Shown one piece after another: positions 54,988 through 64,000 of a stretch of DNA of 64,000 nucleotides. How positions within the stretch are numbered: position 1 is the first letter of the stretch; every line of letters starts with the position of its first letter. This DNA comes from Nitrospira sp. (GTDB taxonomy: Bacteria > Nitrospirota > Nitrospiria > Nitrospirales > Nitrospiraceae). The notes beneath the pieces were generated by a model. It was not told the origin of the DNA. It saw only the letters and a program-made list of their open reading frames with translations, and did no database searches. The stretch is taken from assembly GCA_020853775.1 (NCBI GenBank), contig JADYYH010000003.1, forward strand, positions 1-64,000. The letters run 5' to 3'. The translations under genes and the position numbers were made by a program.

Positions 54988-56670
54988 ATGGCGACGAACG
55001 ATAAGCAAGTTATTTTTTCACTGGTCGGGGTGGGCAAGGTCTATCCGCCGAAGAAACAAGTCCTGCGCGATATCTACCTGGGTTTTTATTACGGAGCCAA
55101 GATCGGTGTGCTGGGGTTGAACGGGTCCGGAAAAAGCTCCTTGCTGAAAATCATCGCCGGTGTGGACCCCAACTATGTGGGCGAGATCACTCGGTCTAAG
55201 GGCTACACCGTCGGCTTGCTCGAGCAGGAGCCGCAGCTCGACCCGAATAAGACCGTGAAAGAGGTGGTCGAAGAAGGCAAGAAAGAACTGGTCGCTTTAC
55301 TGCATGAATACGAAGCGGTCAGCAACAGCATGGGCGATGCGAGTCCCGATGAGATGGAGAAGCTCATCGACAAGCAGGCGCAACTGCAAGAGAAGATCGA
55401 GGCCGCGAACGGGTGGGAACTCGAGAGCGAACTTGAGATCGCCATGGACGCTTTGCGCTGCCCGCCCGCCGATCAGAAAATCAGCGTGCTCTCCGGCGGT
55501 GAGAAACGCCGTGTGGCCCTCTGCCGGCTCATGATTCAGGAGCCGGATATTCTGCTGCTTGATGAGCCGACCAATCACTTGGATGCCGAATCGGTGCAAT
55601 GGCTGGAGCAACACCTCCAGCAGTACAAGGGCACGGTCATCGCCGTGACGCACGACCGCTATTTTCTCGACAACGTGGCGGGGTGGATTCTGGAATTGGA
55701 TCGCGGCCACGGCATTCCCTTCCAGGGCAATTACACCGCCTGGCTCGAACAGAAGAAGGATCGGCTGGAGAAGGAAGAGAAGGCCGAGTCGAAACGCCAA
55801 AAAACACTCGAACATGAGTTGGAGTGGATCAGGATGTCGCCGAAGGCCCGCCAGTCCAAGGGTAAGGCGCGGCTCAATCGGTACGAAGAACTCGTCAACC
55901 AGAAGCAGGATCAGCTGGCTGCCGAGCTGGAGATCTACATTCCACCGGGACCTCGCCTGGGCGACGTCGTCGTGGAAGCGAAAGGCATCAGCAAGGCCTT
56001 CGGCGACAATGTCTTGTACGAGAATGTGGAATTCAGCCTACCGAAAGGCGGGATTGTCGGCGTGATCGGCCCCAACGGTGCAGGCAAGACGACGATGTTC
56101 CGAATGATCATCGGGAAAGAAAAACCGGATGCGGGCACGATTAAGATCGGCGAAACCGTCAAGCTCGGCTACGTCGATCAGGACCGCAGCCTCGATCCCA
56201 ACAAGACCGTTTACGAAATCATCTCCGATGGGCAGGACACGGTGATGCTGGGCAAGGCTGAGGTCAATGCCCGCGGTTACTGTGCCCGCTTCAACTTCGC
56301 CGGGACCGACCAGCAGAAAAAAGTGAAGGACCTGTCTGGTGGGGAACGCAATCGTGTGCACCTGGCTCGCATGCTGAAAGAAGGCGCCAACCTGATCATC
56401 CTCGACGAGCCAACCAACGACCTCGACGTGAACACGCTTCGCGCTTTGGAAGAGGGGTTGGAAGGGTTTGCAGGCTGCGCGGTCATCAGCAGCCACGATC
56501 GCTGGTTCCTGGACCGCGTCGCCACGCACATCATGGCTTTTGAAGGCGACAGCAAGGTCGTCTGGTACGAGGGCAACTACAGCGAATACGAAGCCGATCG
56601 GAAGCGACGGCTCGGCAAAGAAGCCGACCAGCCGCATCGAATCAGGTATCGTAAGCTGACCAGAAACTAA
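54988..56670 (+). CDS. ettA: ABC-F ATPase EttA, energy-dependent translational throttle
   Basis: 560 residues from ATG 54988-54990, with GAGG six bases upstream (in-frame upstream starts to 54934 are open). Two ABC cassettes: Walker [10 protein letters not shown] with signature LSGGEKRR and [12 protein letters not shown]; then GPNGAGKTT with LSGGERNR and [12 protein letters not shown]. The long charged linker [20 protein letters not shown] is the P-site tRNA interaction motif region. It binds the ribosomal E site and gates elongation by ATP/ADP level. Confidence 0.93.
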   Translation: MATNDKQVIFSLVGVGKVYPPKKQVLRDIYLGFYYGAKIGVLGLNGSGKSSLLKIIAGVDPNYVGEITRSKGYTVGLLEQEPQLDPNKTVKEVVEEGKKELVALLHEYEAVSNSMGDASPDEMEKLIDKQAQLQEKIEAANGWELESELEIAMDALRCPPADQKISVLSGGEKRRVALCRLMIQEPDILLLDEPTNHLDAESVQWLEQHLQQYKGTVIAVTHDRYFLDNVAGWILELDRGHGIPFQGNYTAWLEQKKDRLEKEEKAESKRQKTLEHELEWIRMSPKARQSKGKARLNRYEELVNQKQDQLAAELEIYIPPGPRLGDVVVEAKGISKAFGDNVLYENVEFSLPKGGIVGVIGPNGAGKTTMFRMIIGKEKPDAGTIKIGETVKLGYVDQDRSLDPNKTVYEIISDGQDTVMLGKAEVNARGYCARFNFAGTDQQKKVKDLSGGERNRVHLARMLKEGANLIILDEPTNDLDVNTLRALEEGLEGFAGCAVISSHDRWFLDRVATHIMAFEGDSKVVWYEGNYSEYEADRKRRLGKEADQPHRIRYRKLTRN

Positions 56671-56964
56671 CTGAGAGCGTTCCCGCGTTCGTAACCGTTT
56701 TACCCGCCTACGCAGGAAATTGCGCTGCGGTGAGACGCATCTGTGTCGGTGTTTCGGCTGGTTCCGCCGAAGTCGCTGATAACCAGGGGCGACGGCTGTC
56801 GAGCCGTGGAACTCCACTCACCACCGCCTCGAGTTTTAAGCACCCAAGACAGAATAGCCGTGAGATGCGTCGTGTCTGACGTACGCATGATGATGCGGCA
56901 TCCCATTCTCATCTACGCGGCAATCGAACACATCGCTTAATGTATCGCGCAGGGGTTGCGCGCC

Positions 56965-56993
56965 TTGACAAGTTCCGGCGCGAGGCGTACTAG
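56965..56993 (+). promoter_or_regulatory. Candidate promoter for the P47-like gene
   Basis: TTGACA (56965-56970), 17 bases, TACTAG (56988-56993). The dyad CGCGCA-GGGGT-TGCGCG (56946-56962) lies directly upstream and could be an operator. The start codon 57083 is about 83 bases behind the predicted start, with AAGGAGG before it. The remainder of 56671-57082 holds no supported gene. Confidence 0.5.
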
Positions 56994-57082
56994 GGAAACC
57001 ACTAGGGATCATGCCAATGTAGTCCTCCCGTGCCAAAGGCCTTCCGGCGCATCACCGCAGTTACATACATAAGGAGGTCGTC

Positions 57083-59332
57083 ATGGACGAAACTCACGAT
57101 GCCGCTGTCGCAATTGGAGCGGATCCGTTGGAGTCGATCCTTGCGCAGATGTATGGCAAGACCATTACCTGCGGCTATGACGTCGTGTGCGCGATGGAGG
57201 CGGATCTGATCAACGATCTGCTCGCGCAGCAGTACGTTGCACATGTGAAGCAAGGGACGACGCTGCCCCCGATCAATGCCACCGTTCCGGTGATCGAGAA
57301 CATCTCGGTCCAGTTCATCGATCTCACGCTCGGTCCCCCATTGATCAGTTTCGATCCCAGTCTCGACCCGGGAGACGTTATCCTCTCGATCAATTTCATC
57401 TCCGGGCTGGTCTACACCGTGCAAACCAGCGGGGACGCGACCACGCTGTTGGGAACCCAGCTGATTTGTCCGGGCGACCAGTATTCGCTGACCGGCGTGG
57501 TGCCGCTCACCAGCGTGAGCGGGAGCGTACAGGCCAACCATGACGTGGTTCTCGATATCGCCAATGGGTCGAAGTTCACAAGCCATCTCAATTTACAAGG
57601 AACCGCCGAGACCACACTGGGACAGTACTTTTTAGGCTGGCTGCAAAACAACATCCAAAACTTCCAATACAAGCTCGGCACCCTCGTCTGTACGCCCGGC
57701 GGCACAGACCTCACCCCGGCCGGCACTTTTCAGTTTGCCACTCAATTCGATGCCACCGATTCCAACGACAAGGGCCGGCTCCTGATGTTCATTCCCACTA
57801 CTTATAATCCCGCCGGGGGATCGCAGACCTCACTGCCGATCGCCGACATCATTCCGGAAGGCTACTCGGCTGCGCTCATCGTGTCGAGCCAAGTGTTGTT
57901 CGCGAACATCCTCCAACCGTTCTTTCAGAACGCCTTTGTTGCCTACGGCGTCACCGTTTCGGCGAGCCCAGCACAGGGCAACTCTGAACTCGCCTATACG
58001 CTGCAGACCGAGGGCGGCAAGATTGTCCCCTGCATCATCGACTACTATGACCGAAATGACAATGAATACGTGTCGGGCACGGGATCCGGCATGCAAGTTA
58101 GCAGGGAATTTGTGTTCATGCCTTTTCCCAAAACCACGATTGAGTCCAATCGGCAGGGGCACATCTCCATCGCGGGCAGCTCGGCCTGGGATCAGTCCTG
58201 GGCGAAGGGCACCTTGTCGAAATGGGGCATGAACTATACCGATGGCACGGTGGGCATGCATGCTACGGCGAGCGCCGAGTGTCTCGGCGCTGTCGATTCA
58301 GGCAATGACATCATTACGTTCACAGGGACTCCGTCGGTCGGCATCACCTTCGACAACAGCAGCATCTTCGACATACTCTTCGGCTCGGGCGGTGCCGCGA
58401 ACGTCGTAGGCCAACAGATCGTCGACGGGGCCACGCCGGTGCTCGAGGGGCTCTTCTCGTTCAAGTTTCCCCAGGTCAATGCGTTCGCCGTCAGTAATCT
58501 GTTGTTCCCGGCGCAACACATCCTGTCGCTGAAGGATGTGTACGTACCCGGAGATCTCGTGATCTTCGGCGATGTGCAGAAGCAGGGGGCGGCGGTGACG
58601 CCGGTCCAAGTCGTCCTGGGTCCGGGGCAAACGCAGCAGTTCACGGCCAGCGGGGCGACCAGTGTCACCTGGACGGCGCAGCTCGGGACGATCTCGAGCA
58701 GCGGGCGCTACACCGCGCCGCCGTCGATCCGTCAAGCGCAAACCGACGTCATATCGGCGAACGGGGTCGGGGCGGCGGTTGTCACGCTGGTCCCGGGCGG
58801 CGTGTTGGTCAGCCCGTCGTTCGCGTACATGGTTCCGTCGGACAGTACGACGGAACCGCAGCAGTTCATCGCGGCCGGTGCCGGTGTCGGAAACGCGGGC
58901 GTGACATGGACGATGTTCCCGCAACGTGGAACAATCTCGTTCGACGGCCTGTATACGCCGCCCTGGAGCGACATACAGGGACTGCAGGCGGTGACGATCA
59001 CCGCAGCGAGCAAGACAGACCCGACCGCACAGGGGGTCGCACTCGTCGTCCTGGCCGAGACCAATCCAGCCAACGTCGCGGTTACCCCGTTCTCCGTCAG
59101 CGAGCCTCTGACGCCGGGACAAACCCAGCAGTTCACGGCGGACGTGATCGGGTCTACAGACCAGTCCGTCACGTGGAGTATCCTGCCGGCGGGAATTGGA
59201 ACCATTTCGGCGAGCGGCGTATATCAGGCGCCGGCGCAGATCACGGCGCCACAGCCGGTGCTGGTCGTCGCGACGAGCGACGTGATGTCGTCGGTATTCG
59301 GCACCGCCCTCGTGACGATCGCGCCGGCGTGA
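57083..59332 (+). CDS. P47/TULIP-like protein with three Ig-like repeats
   Basis: 749 residues, AAGGAGG before the ATG. No signal peptide. The N-terminal region (about 1-500) opens GYDVVCAMEADLINDLLAQQ and contains SAALIVSSQVLFANILQPFF, patterns that resemble P47/OrfX-type TULIP proteins, which bind lipids and occur near toxin genes. From about 510 three repeats follow of the form VxVxPGQTQQFTA...VTWT...GTIS..G.Y.AP (for example LGPGQTQQFTASGATSVTWT), typical of bacterial Ig-like domains. The next gene starts 47 bases on with its own good ribosome-binding site. TULIP assignment is by motif style only. Confidence 0.6.
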   Translation: MDETHDAAVAIGADPLESILAQMYGKTITCGYDVVCAMEADLINDLLAQQYVAHVKQGTTLPPINATVPVIENISVQFIDLTLGPPLISFDPSLDPGDVILSINFISGLVYTVQTSGDATTLLGTQLICPGDQYSLTGVVPLTSVSGSVQANHDVVLDIANGSKFTSHLNLQGTAETTLGQYFLGWLQNNIQNFQYKLGTLVCTPGGTDLTPAGTFQFATQFDATDSNDKGRLLMFIPTTYNPAGGSQTSLPIADIIPEGYSAALIVSSQVLFANILQPFFQNAFVAYGVTVSASPAQGNSELAYTLQTEGGKIVPCIIDYYDRNDNEYVSGTGSGMQVSREFVFMPFPKTTIESNRQGHISIAGSSAWDQSWAKGTLSKWGMNYTDGTVGMHATASAECLGAVDSGNDIITFTGTPSVGITFDNSSIFDILFGSGGAANVVGQQIVDGATPVLEGLFSFKFPQVNAFAVSNLLFPAQHILSLKDVYVPGDLVIFGDVQKQGAAVTPVQVVLGPGQTQQFTASGATSVTWTAQLGTISSSGRYTAPPSIRQAQTDVISANGVGAAVVTLVPGGVLVSPSFAYMVPSDSTTEPQQFIAAGAGVGNAGVTWTMFPQRGTISFDGLYTPPWSDIQGLQAVTITAASKTDPTAQGVALVVLAETNPANVAVTPFSVSEPLTPGQTQQFTADVIGSTDQSVTWSILPAGIGTISASGVYQAPAQITAPQPVLVVATSDVMSSVFGTALVTIAPA

Positions 59333-59379
59333 GCGTCTCGCCATGAACGACTCTCGCGATCCCCAACAAGGAGGCTATG

Positions 59380-62300
59380 ATGAACCGCATGTCTATCGCC
59401 GCAACGACGCATCGTCCCCAGGCCCAGGCCGCTGCGTTCATGCCTCGCACGACATCCGCCCATGGTATCCGACGTCCTCCGGCCGCCTCTTTCGACACGG
59501 CGGATACGCTGGCTGACCTCGCGTCGGCCGTCGTCACGGAACATGCTGCGTTGCCCAGCGTGTTCCCTGCCGGGGAGGCTCGTCCGAACCTCGGGACCTT
59601 CCCCGTCACGTTCAACCGACGCATGCGGCGCGGCCTGCGGCTGGTGAAGGAGAAGGGTGGGAGCAAGCGGAGGACGACGCGCCCTCTCGGCGCCTCTCGG
59701 CGCACGACATCCGTCGGTCGCGCGAGCGGATCGCAGCTGGGCGGCTTCCAACAGCCGACGTTCACCGCGATCCCTTCCTCACTCCTGTTCGGTCCGCCGA
59801 CCGACATCGCAATGGGATGGGACGGCACACTGTGGGCCATCGACGCCAGCGGGGCACCGCATGTGTTCGATCCTGGCGCGCAGCAGTGGAATCCCTTTGG
59901 CGCCGGCATCGATGCGGCGTGCCAGATCGGCTCCACGGCGTACTGGTTTCGTCAGGGTCAGTACGTCACCGCGGACTCGGGCGGCAGCGTGAGCGCGCCG
60001 CTCCCGATCGCGACGAATTGGCCTGCGTTGCCGGACTCCTTCAAGCTCGGGGTGAGGGGCGCCGCGAACGTTACCGGCGTGCTGTATTTGTTCAACGGAG
60101 GAGCGTACCTCGCCGCCGACGGTTCCGTGCCCCGCACGATGCTGACCGATCTCGCCGGCTGGCCGCAGACGCAACACTGGGTACAAGGCGTCGTCGATGC
60201 CGTCTACTCCGACGGCAGCGTCAACGTGAGTCTGTTCCGAGGCGCTGAATACATCACCGTCAATCTCTCAAGCAAGACGGTGACCGCCGGGCCCGCACCG
60301 ATCGCCAATTTCCCCGTCTGGCAGAACCGGATTCCGTTGGACTGGGCTGCGACCGGCATCGATGCGGCGTTCCTGCAGGGCTCCGAGACCGTCGTCTACA
60401 AAGGTCCGGCGCTCGTCACGTTCAGCGCGAATGGGCCGAAGACGCCGACTCCGCAATATATCGCCGCCGCCAACAGGGATTGGCCGGCGGTCTGGCATCC
60501 CCAGCTGCAGCACGCCCCGAGCGGACGCATGGGGAATCTCTGGGTCGCCACGAGGGCCGGCGGCGTGGTCATGCATGACGGCGAGCAATGGAACGCGAGG
60601 CCCGACGCCGGCGCGGCGGCCTCGGTGTCGACGGGCGCCGATGGGAGCGCATACGTGTGCGCCGCCGCGTCACCAAGTTTGTCGCAATGGAACGCCGCCT
60701 CAGCCCAATGGCAACTTGTGGCGACCGCGAGCAGCAATCTCGAGCAAGTCGCGGTCGGCGATACCGCGCATGTGTGGGTGCGCGATTGCAACAACGGGGT
60801 ACACAGTTTCGATGCGACGCACCGCGTCCTCAATTCGGTGCCGCTGGTGGGCGCGCCTACGCACATGGCCGCCAACTCCGACGGCACGCTGTGGCATTGC
60901 ACGGGCGGCGACGCCAACGCGTACTGCTTCATTTCCGAAGGAAGCGCGGCGGCGGCGGCGATCCCGATCAATCCGGGGGTCGTATCGAGCGTCCAAAAGG
61001 TTTCGAGCACCGGTTTCGGCACTGCGCATTGCCTGGCGCAGCAAGGCGACGGCAGCATGGGTGTGTATCGCTATGAGTCGCCCTACGTCTTCAAGACCTC
61101 GCAGTCGTATTACGCGAGTTGGCACGCGAGCAATCAGATTGCGCAGGGACTCGGCAATCTCTATATCGTGTCTCTTGACACGACGATTCCCAGCTCGGTC
61201 GTGGTGGCGCTGGATGCTCACACGGGCCAGGAGGTCGCGCGTACACCGCAACCCATGGGCGGCGACGTGATCTATCGCGGCGTGGCGTTCGATCCGCTCA
61301 ACGAGCTGGTCTACGCGACGGTCTCCCCGATAGTCGAGAGCAGCGCACACACCGGCGCGCTGATCGCGCTGGATGCGAGAACGTTGGAGCAGAAATGGTC
61401 GTTCAGCACTCCCGGCGGGGCTGATTCCGCGCCGGTGGTGAGCGGACCGAATCTGTGCCTCGGCGATCGCACGAACACGATATACCTGTTCGACACGCGC
61501 GCGGCGCTCGCGCAAGGGGTCGGCGGCCAAACACCCACACCCACGTGGCGGTGGTCCGTCCCCGCACCCCAATCGTGGTCCAACAGTCCGAACCGGCGCG
61601 TGGCGGCGCCCCTGCTTGCGAACGGACAAGTCTATGCAGCGCTGTGGTATTTCTTCGCCGAGACCGCCCAGGTTCCGACTCCGACCCACTACCTGTACTT
61701 GGCCCAGTGCAAGACACAGGATGGCAGTGGGCCGCACGTCACGCCACTGCACTCCACGACGCTCCCCGCCGTGATCATCGATCAGACGCTGACCCCGCCC
61801 GTGCAGATCCAGGGCAATTTTTCTGGGACGCTTGCACCGGGACTCGTCGTCAATGCCGCCGATGCGATCGTGCTCGCCGACCCGGCAGGCAGGCACACCA
61901 CCGGCACCTATATGCTGCCGAACCAGGCGAACAACCAGGTCTATACCGGCCTTGTCGTCGACCCGGCATCGGCGCTCACCAACGGTAGTCCCGCGCTGTG
62001 GTTTGCCGACAAGACCGCCACCCTGTGTGCGCTCGGGAATGACCTGACGCCCCTGAAGACCTATAAGACCTCACAACGTGTCGGGCCGTATGTCTCGACC
62101 ACCCCGCTCCTGTACAAGGACGTGACCGGGGCTTTGACGGTGGTGTACGGGCTCGTCGACACGCAGAACGAGGCCGGCTACTTATACGGCCTGGACCCCG
62201 CGAATGGCGAGATCATGAGCGTCCCCACGGGGTTGACGCAGATCACGACGCTCACGCAGGACCATACGAACGGCGTGGTCTACGCCGCCGGCGCCGACTC

Positions 62301-64000
62301 CGATCCTTCCGGGAATCCCGCCAATCAGGTCGCCCAGGTATTCGGCGTTCGGGTCGATGAATGGCCGCAGACACTGCGGGACTTCATCAGCGACTCGCAG
62401 TTGATGACGGACTACGACGACTCGGTGCCAGGGCAGCCGCTCGCGCGGTATCAAACGCATGTCACCGTCGTCGACAATCAAAAGAATCCGCAGCCGCACG
62501 CGGCATTGAAGATCTGGGCGGATCAGCCGGACACGGCCATCACCGTCGACGGCCAACCCTATACCGTCGGCCCGGGCGACGCCGACTTCGCACAGGTCAA
62601 GACCGGCATCGACGGGGCTCTTGCGGTGGCCAGCAACGCCGCTGACTACTTCGCATCGCCGCTCCGCCTCTGGGCTAGCTTCATGGACCCGTACGAGCGC
62701 ATCGTCGTCTATCCTGACCAGGAGTTCCATGTGCGCGTCACGACCGCGCACGCGAACGTGAACGATACCGATCCGGACACAATCAATCTGATGACGGCGA
62801 CCGCCTACAGCGGCAAGCCGCTCTTCAGTGACGACGAAAAGCAGGCCAATCAGCCGCAGCAGATCGCAAACTCGATCCAGCAGGTGTCCCAGGGCATCGG
62901 CGTGAAGGGATCGAGCAACTCGGCCGCGGCCGCGTTCGACCGCGTGATGCGTCGTGCGTCCCCGCTGAGGATGAGCACGCGGAGAACGACCGCGGCGCTG
63001 CCGCCCAACAACTACTTTGCCTACGGCGACCTTGCCGGCGCCGCGCACTTCTGCTTGAATATCCCGGCTGCTCGGCCGATGGCTATCACAGAGCCTGTCG
63101 GCGCGGCCCTCTGGATCGCGGACCCGCGCGACCCCACCCCCCCGCCGTCGAACACCTATCCGGCGTTCGTCCCCTTGTCGCCGGCCGAGGCGCGCGCCGC
63201 GATCGACGCGCTCCCCGGCCAGCCCTGGAATGCGGAGGTGGATCTGCCGCCGAGCGCGCGAGGATCGGGCCGGGCCGGCAACATCTTCACGGATTTCTGG
63301 AATTGGCTCAAGAACGCCGTCACGACGATCACGCATATCGTTGTGAGTGTGGCCGAAGACGTCATGGTCGGCATCGCCTACGTGGTCGATAACGTGGCCA
63401 AGGTCTTCAAGGCGGTGCTGAAGATATTGGATGACGTTTTTCCTTTCCTTGGCTCGTTTTTCAAGATGCTCGAGAAAGCGATCGACGACGTGGTCGAGGC
63501 GCTCAGCGTCCTGCTCGATTTCGGCGAAATCCTCCAGACGCAGAAATGGTTAGTTGGGCAGGTCAACACCCAGGTCTCGAATCTCCTGGCGAACATCGAT
63601 ACCCACATCACGAACACTGTCGACACATTTTTCATGCAGGGCGAAACCGCGATTAAAGGGTTCTTCGATCAGCTGCGGCAGAGCCTGCAGACCTCGAGTC
63701 CGAACGCGGGGTTGAAGGACATGCAAGGGATGGGTGCGACCCCGCACAGCATGTTCACCGTCGGGCCGGCAGGCGGGTCCGGTGCTTCGTCGCACGCCAC
63801 GCAATGCGCGTGGCCCCTGCACAAGCTGAAGACAGGATTGCCGTCAGCCACCATCGCCTCGTCGTCAACCGGTCGGACACGCTCGCGGACCGGCGATGGC
63901 GATCCGCTCACAGACTTCTTCAACGCGTTCGTCGCGCGTCTCACCGGCGACGGCGATCTGGCGAGTTCGTTCACTCAGTTCCAGTCCGATTTCACGAATT
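59380..64000 (+). CDS. Giant beta-propeller protein, partial (continues past the window)
   Basis: At least 1540 residues, open from ATG 59380-59382 (AAGGAGG five bases before; 59377 also ATG) to the window end without a stop. About 125-180 and 375-520 look like tectonin-type beta-propeller repeats (DIAMGWDGTLWAIDASG; GDTAHVWVRDCNNGVHSF). About 180-360 contain hemopexin-like units (IDAAFLQGSETVVYKGPALV). About 560-1000 contain PQQ-like propeller blades (GALIALDARTLEQKWSFST; GYLYGLDPANGEIM). A possible Ig-like domain follows (about 1023-1090), then a long run of hydrophobic or amphipathic helices (about 1310-1420: TITHIVVSVAEDVMVGIAYV, VFKAVLKILDDVFPFLGSFF). No signal peptide. Probably a secreted or surface-binding effector; function unknown. 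Confidence 0.7.
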   Translation, partial: MNRMSIAATTHRPQAQAAAFMPRTTSAHGIRRPPAASFDTADTLADLASAVVTEHAALPSVFPAGEARPNLGTFPVTFNRRMRRGLRLVKEKGGSKRRTTRPLGASRRTTSVGRASGSQLGGFQQPTFTAIPSSLLFGPPTDIAMGWDGTLWAIDASGAPHVFDPGAQQWNPFGAGIDAACQIGSTAYWFRQGQYVTADSGGSVSAPLPIATNWPALPDSFKLGVRGAANVTGVLYLFNGGAYLAADGSVPRTMLTDLAGWPQTQHWVQGVVDAVYSDGSVNVSLFRGAEYITVNLSSKTVTAGPAPIANFPVWQNRIPLDWAATGIDAAFLQGSETVVYKGPALVTFSANGPKTPTPQYIAAANRDWPAVWHPQLQHAPSGRMGNLWVATRAGGVVMHDGEQWNARPDAGAAASVSTGADGSAYVCAAASPSLSQWNAASAQWQLVATASSNLEQVAVGDTAHVWVRDCNNGVHSFDATHRVLNSVPLVGAPTHMAANSDGTLWHCTGGDANAYCFISEGSAAAAAIPINPGVVSSVQKVSSTGFGTAHCLAQQGDGSMGVYRYESPYVFKTSQSYYASWHASNQIAQGLGNLYIVSLDTTIPSSVVVALDAHTGQEVARTPQPMGGDVIYRGVAFDPLNELVYATVSPIVESSAHTGALIALDARTLEQKWSFSTPGGADSAPVVSGPNLCLGDRTNTIYLFDTRAALAQGVGGQTPTPTWRWSVPAPQSWSNSPNRRVAAPLLANGQVYAALWYFFAETAQVPTPTHYLYLAQCKTQDGSGPHVTPLHSTTLPAVIIDQTLTPPVQIQGNFSGTLAPGLVVNAADAIVLADPAGRHTTGTYMLPNQANNQVYTGLVVDPASALTNGSPALWFADKTATLCALGNDLTPLKTYKTSQRVGPYVSTTPLLYKDVTGALTVVYGLVDTQNEAGYLYGLDPANGEIMSVPTGLTQITTLTQDHTNGVVYAAGADSDPSGNPANQVAQVFGVRVDEWPQTLRDFISDSQLMTDYDDSVPGQPLARYQTHVTVVDNQKNPQPHAALKIWADQPDTAITVDGQPYTVGPGDADFAQVKTGIDGALAVASNAADYFASPLRLWASFMDPYERIVVYPDQEFHVRVTTAHANVNDTDPDTINLMTATAYSGKPLFSDDEKQANQPQQIANSIQQVSQGIGVKGSSNSAAAAFDRVMRRASPLRMSTRRTTAALPPNNYFAYGDLAGAAHFCLNIPAARPMAITEPVGAALWIADPRDPTPPPSNTYPAFVPLSPAEARAAIDALPGQPWNAEVDLPPSARGSGRAGNIFTDFWNWLKNAVTTITHIVVSVAEDVMVGIAYVVDNVAKVFKAVLKILDDVFPFLGSFFKMLEKAIDDVVEALSVLLDFGEILQTQKWLVGQVNTQVSNLLANIDTHITNTVDTFFMQGETAIKGFFDQLRQSLQTSSPNAGLKDMQGMGATPHSMFTVGPAGGSGASSHATQCAWPLHKLKTGLPSATIASSSTGRTRSRTGDGDPLTDFFNAFVARLTGDGDLASSFTQFQSDFTN

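Noticed and set aside
60700-63336. Long minus-strand frames (60700-61896, 62182-63336)
   Set aside because: They are antisense shadows of the giant gene; their translations are Arg-rich and without family patterns, typical of high-GC sequence.

Overview
The window looks like chromosome from a Nitrospira-type chemolithoautotroph (phylum Nitrospirota). This is an inference from gene content and high GC: a DabA-type inorganic-carbon uptake operon with a PII protein, a urea transporter, DsrE/F/H-like sulfur-carrier genes, abundant small redox proteins and a dnaA-dnaN-gyrB-gyrA origin cluster. No rRNA, tRNA or CRISPR array was found.

Layout. From 1 to 13 kb, genes run on the minus strand: a stress-type cluster (SodC, CDGSH protein, repeat-containing exported protein, STAS protein, a broken DoxX gene, a 43-residue membrane protein) preceded by a good sigma-54 promoter and inverted repeats next to a sigma-54 activator gene; then NDH-2, a polyphosphate-glucokinase-like kinase, a urea transporter, a four-heme membrane cytochrome and a metallo-beta-lactamase-fold hydrolase. 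From 13 to 19.5 kb lies a compact ten-gene redox operon (SDR, pirin, FrnE-like DsbA, two VOC proteins, DUF5069, a Rieske-flavodoxin fusion, a hypothetical, CDGSH, ferredoxin reductase) behind one promoter whose spacer is a perfect dyad. From 19.7 to 31.8 kb is the origin region: smpB, a DUF721 gene, gyrA, gyrB, dnaN, dnaA, a DnaA-box-rich oriC, three DsrE/F/H-like genes and hisS. From 32 to 36.5 kb come a tandem-domain ThyX-like protein, a TPR protein and a low-GC Type II restriction-modification pair whose promoter spacer is an 18-bp perfect palindrome.

From 36.5 to 43.7 kb is the DabB/NuoM-like/DabA/PII operon with an intrinsic-terminator-like hairpin in its leader, suggesting attenuation. 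From 44 to 53 kb, plus-strand genes encode DUF2294, SelO, a 1089-residue multi-pass membrane protein behind a second sigma-54-type promoter with upstream dyads, an esterase (probably frameshifted), a methyltransferase, an alpha/beta hydrolase, a small zinc-binding-like protein and a HugZ-like protein. A VapBC-type toxin-antitoxin pair and a decayed IS3-family transposase follow, then a SYLF protein and the ABC-F protein EttA.

The last 7 kb is the most unusual part: a two-gene unit encoding a 749-residue protein that resembles P47/TULIP lipid-binding proteins with three C-terminal Ig-like repeats, followed by a giant protein (over 1540 residues, running off the window) built of tectonin-like, hemopexin-like and PQQ-like repeats and a long stretch of hydrophobic/amphipathic helices. 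Neither has an obvious signal peptide. A dispersed palindromic repeat occurs twice (between dnaN and gyrB, and near 52 kb).
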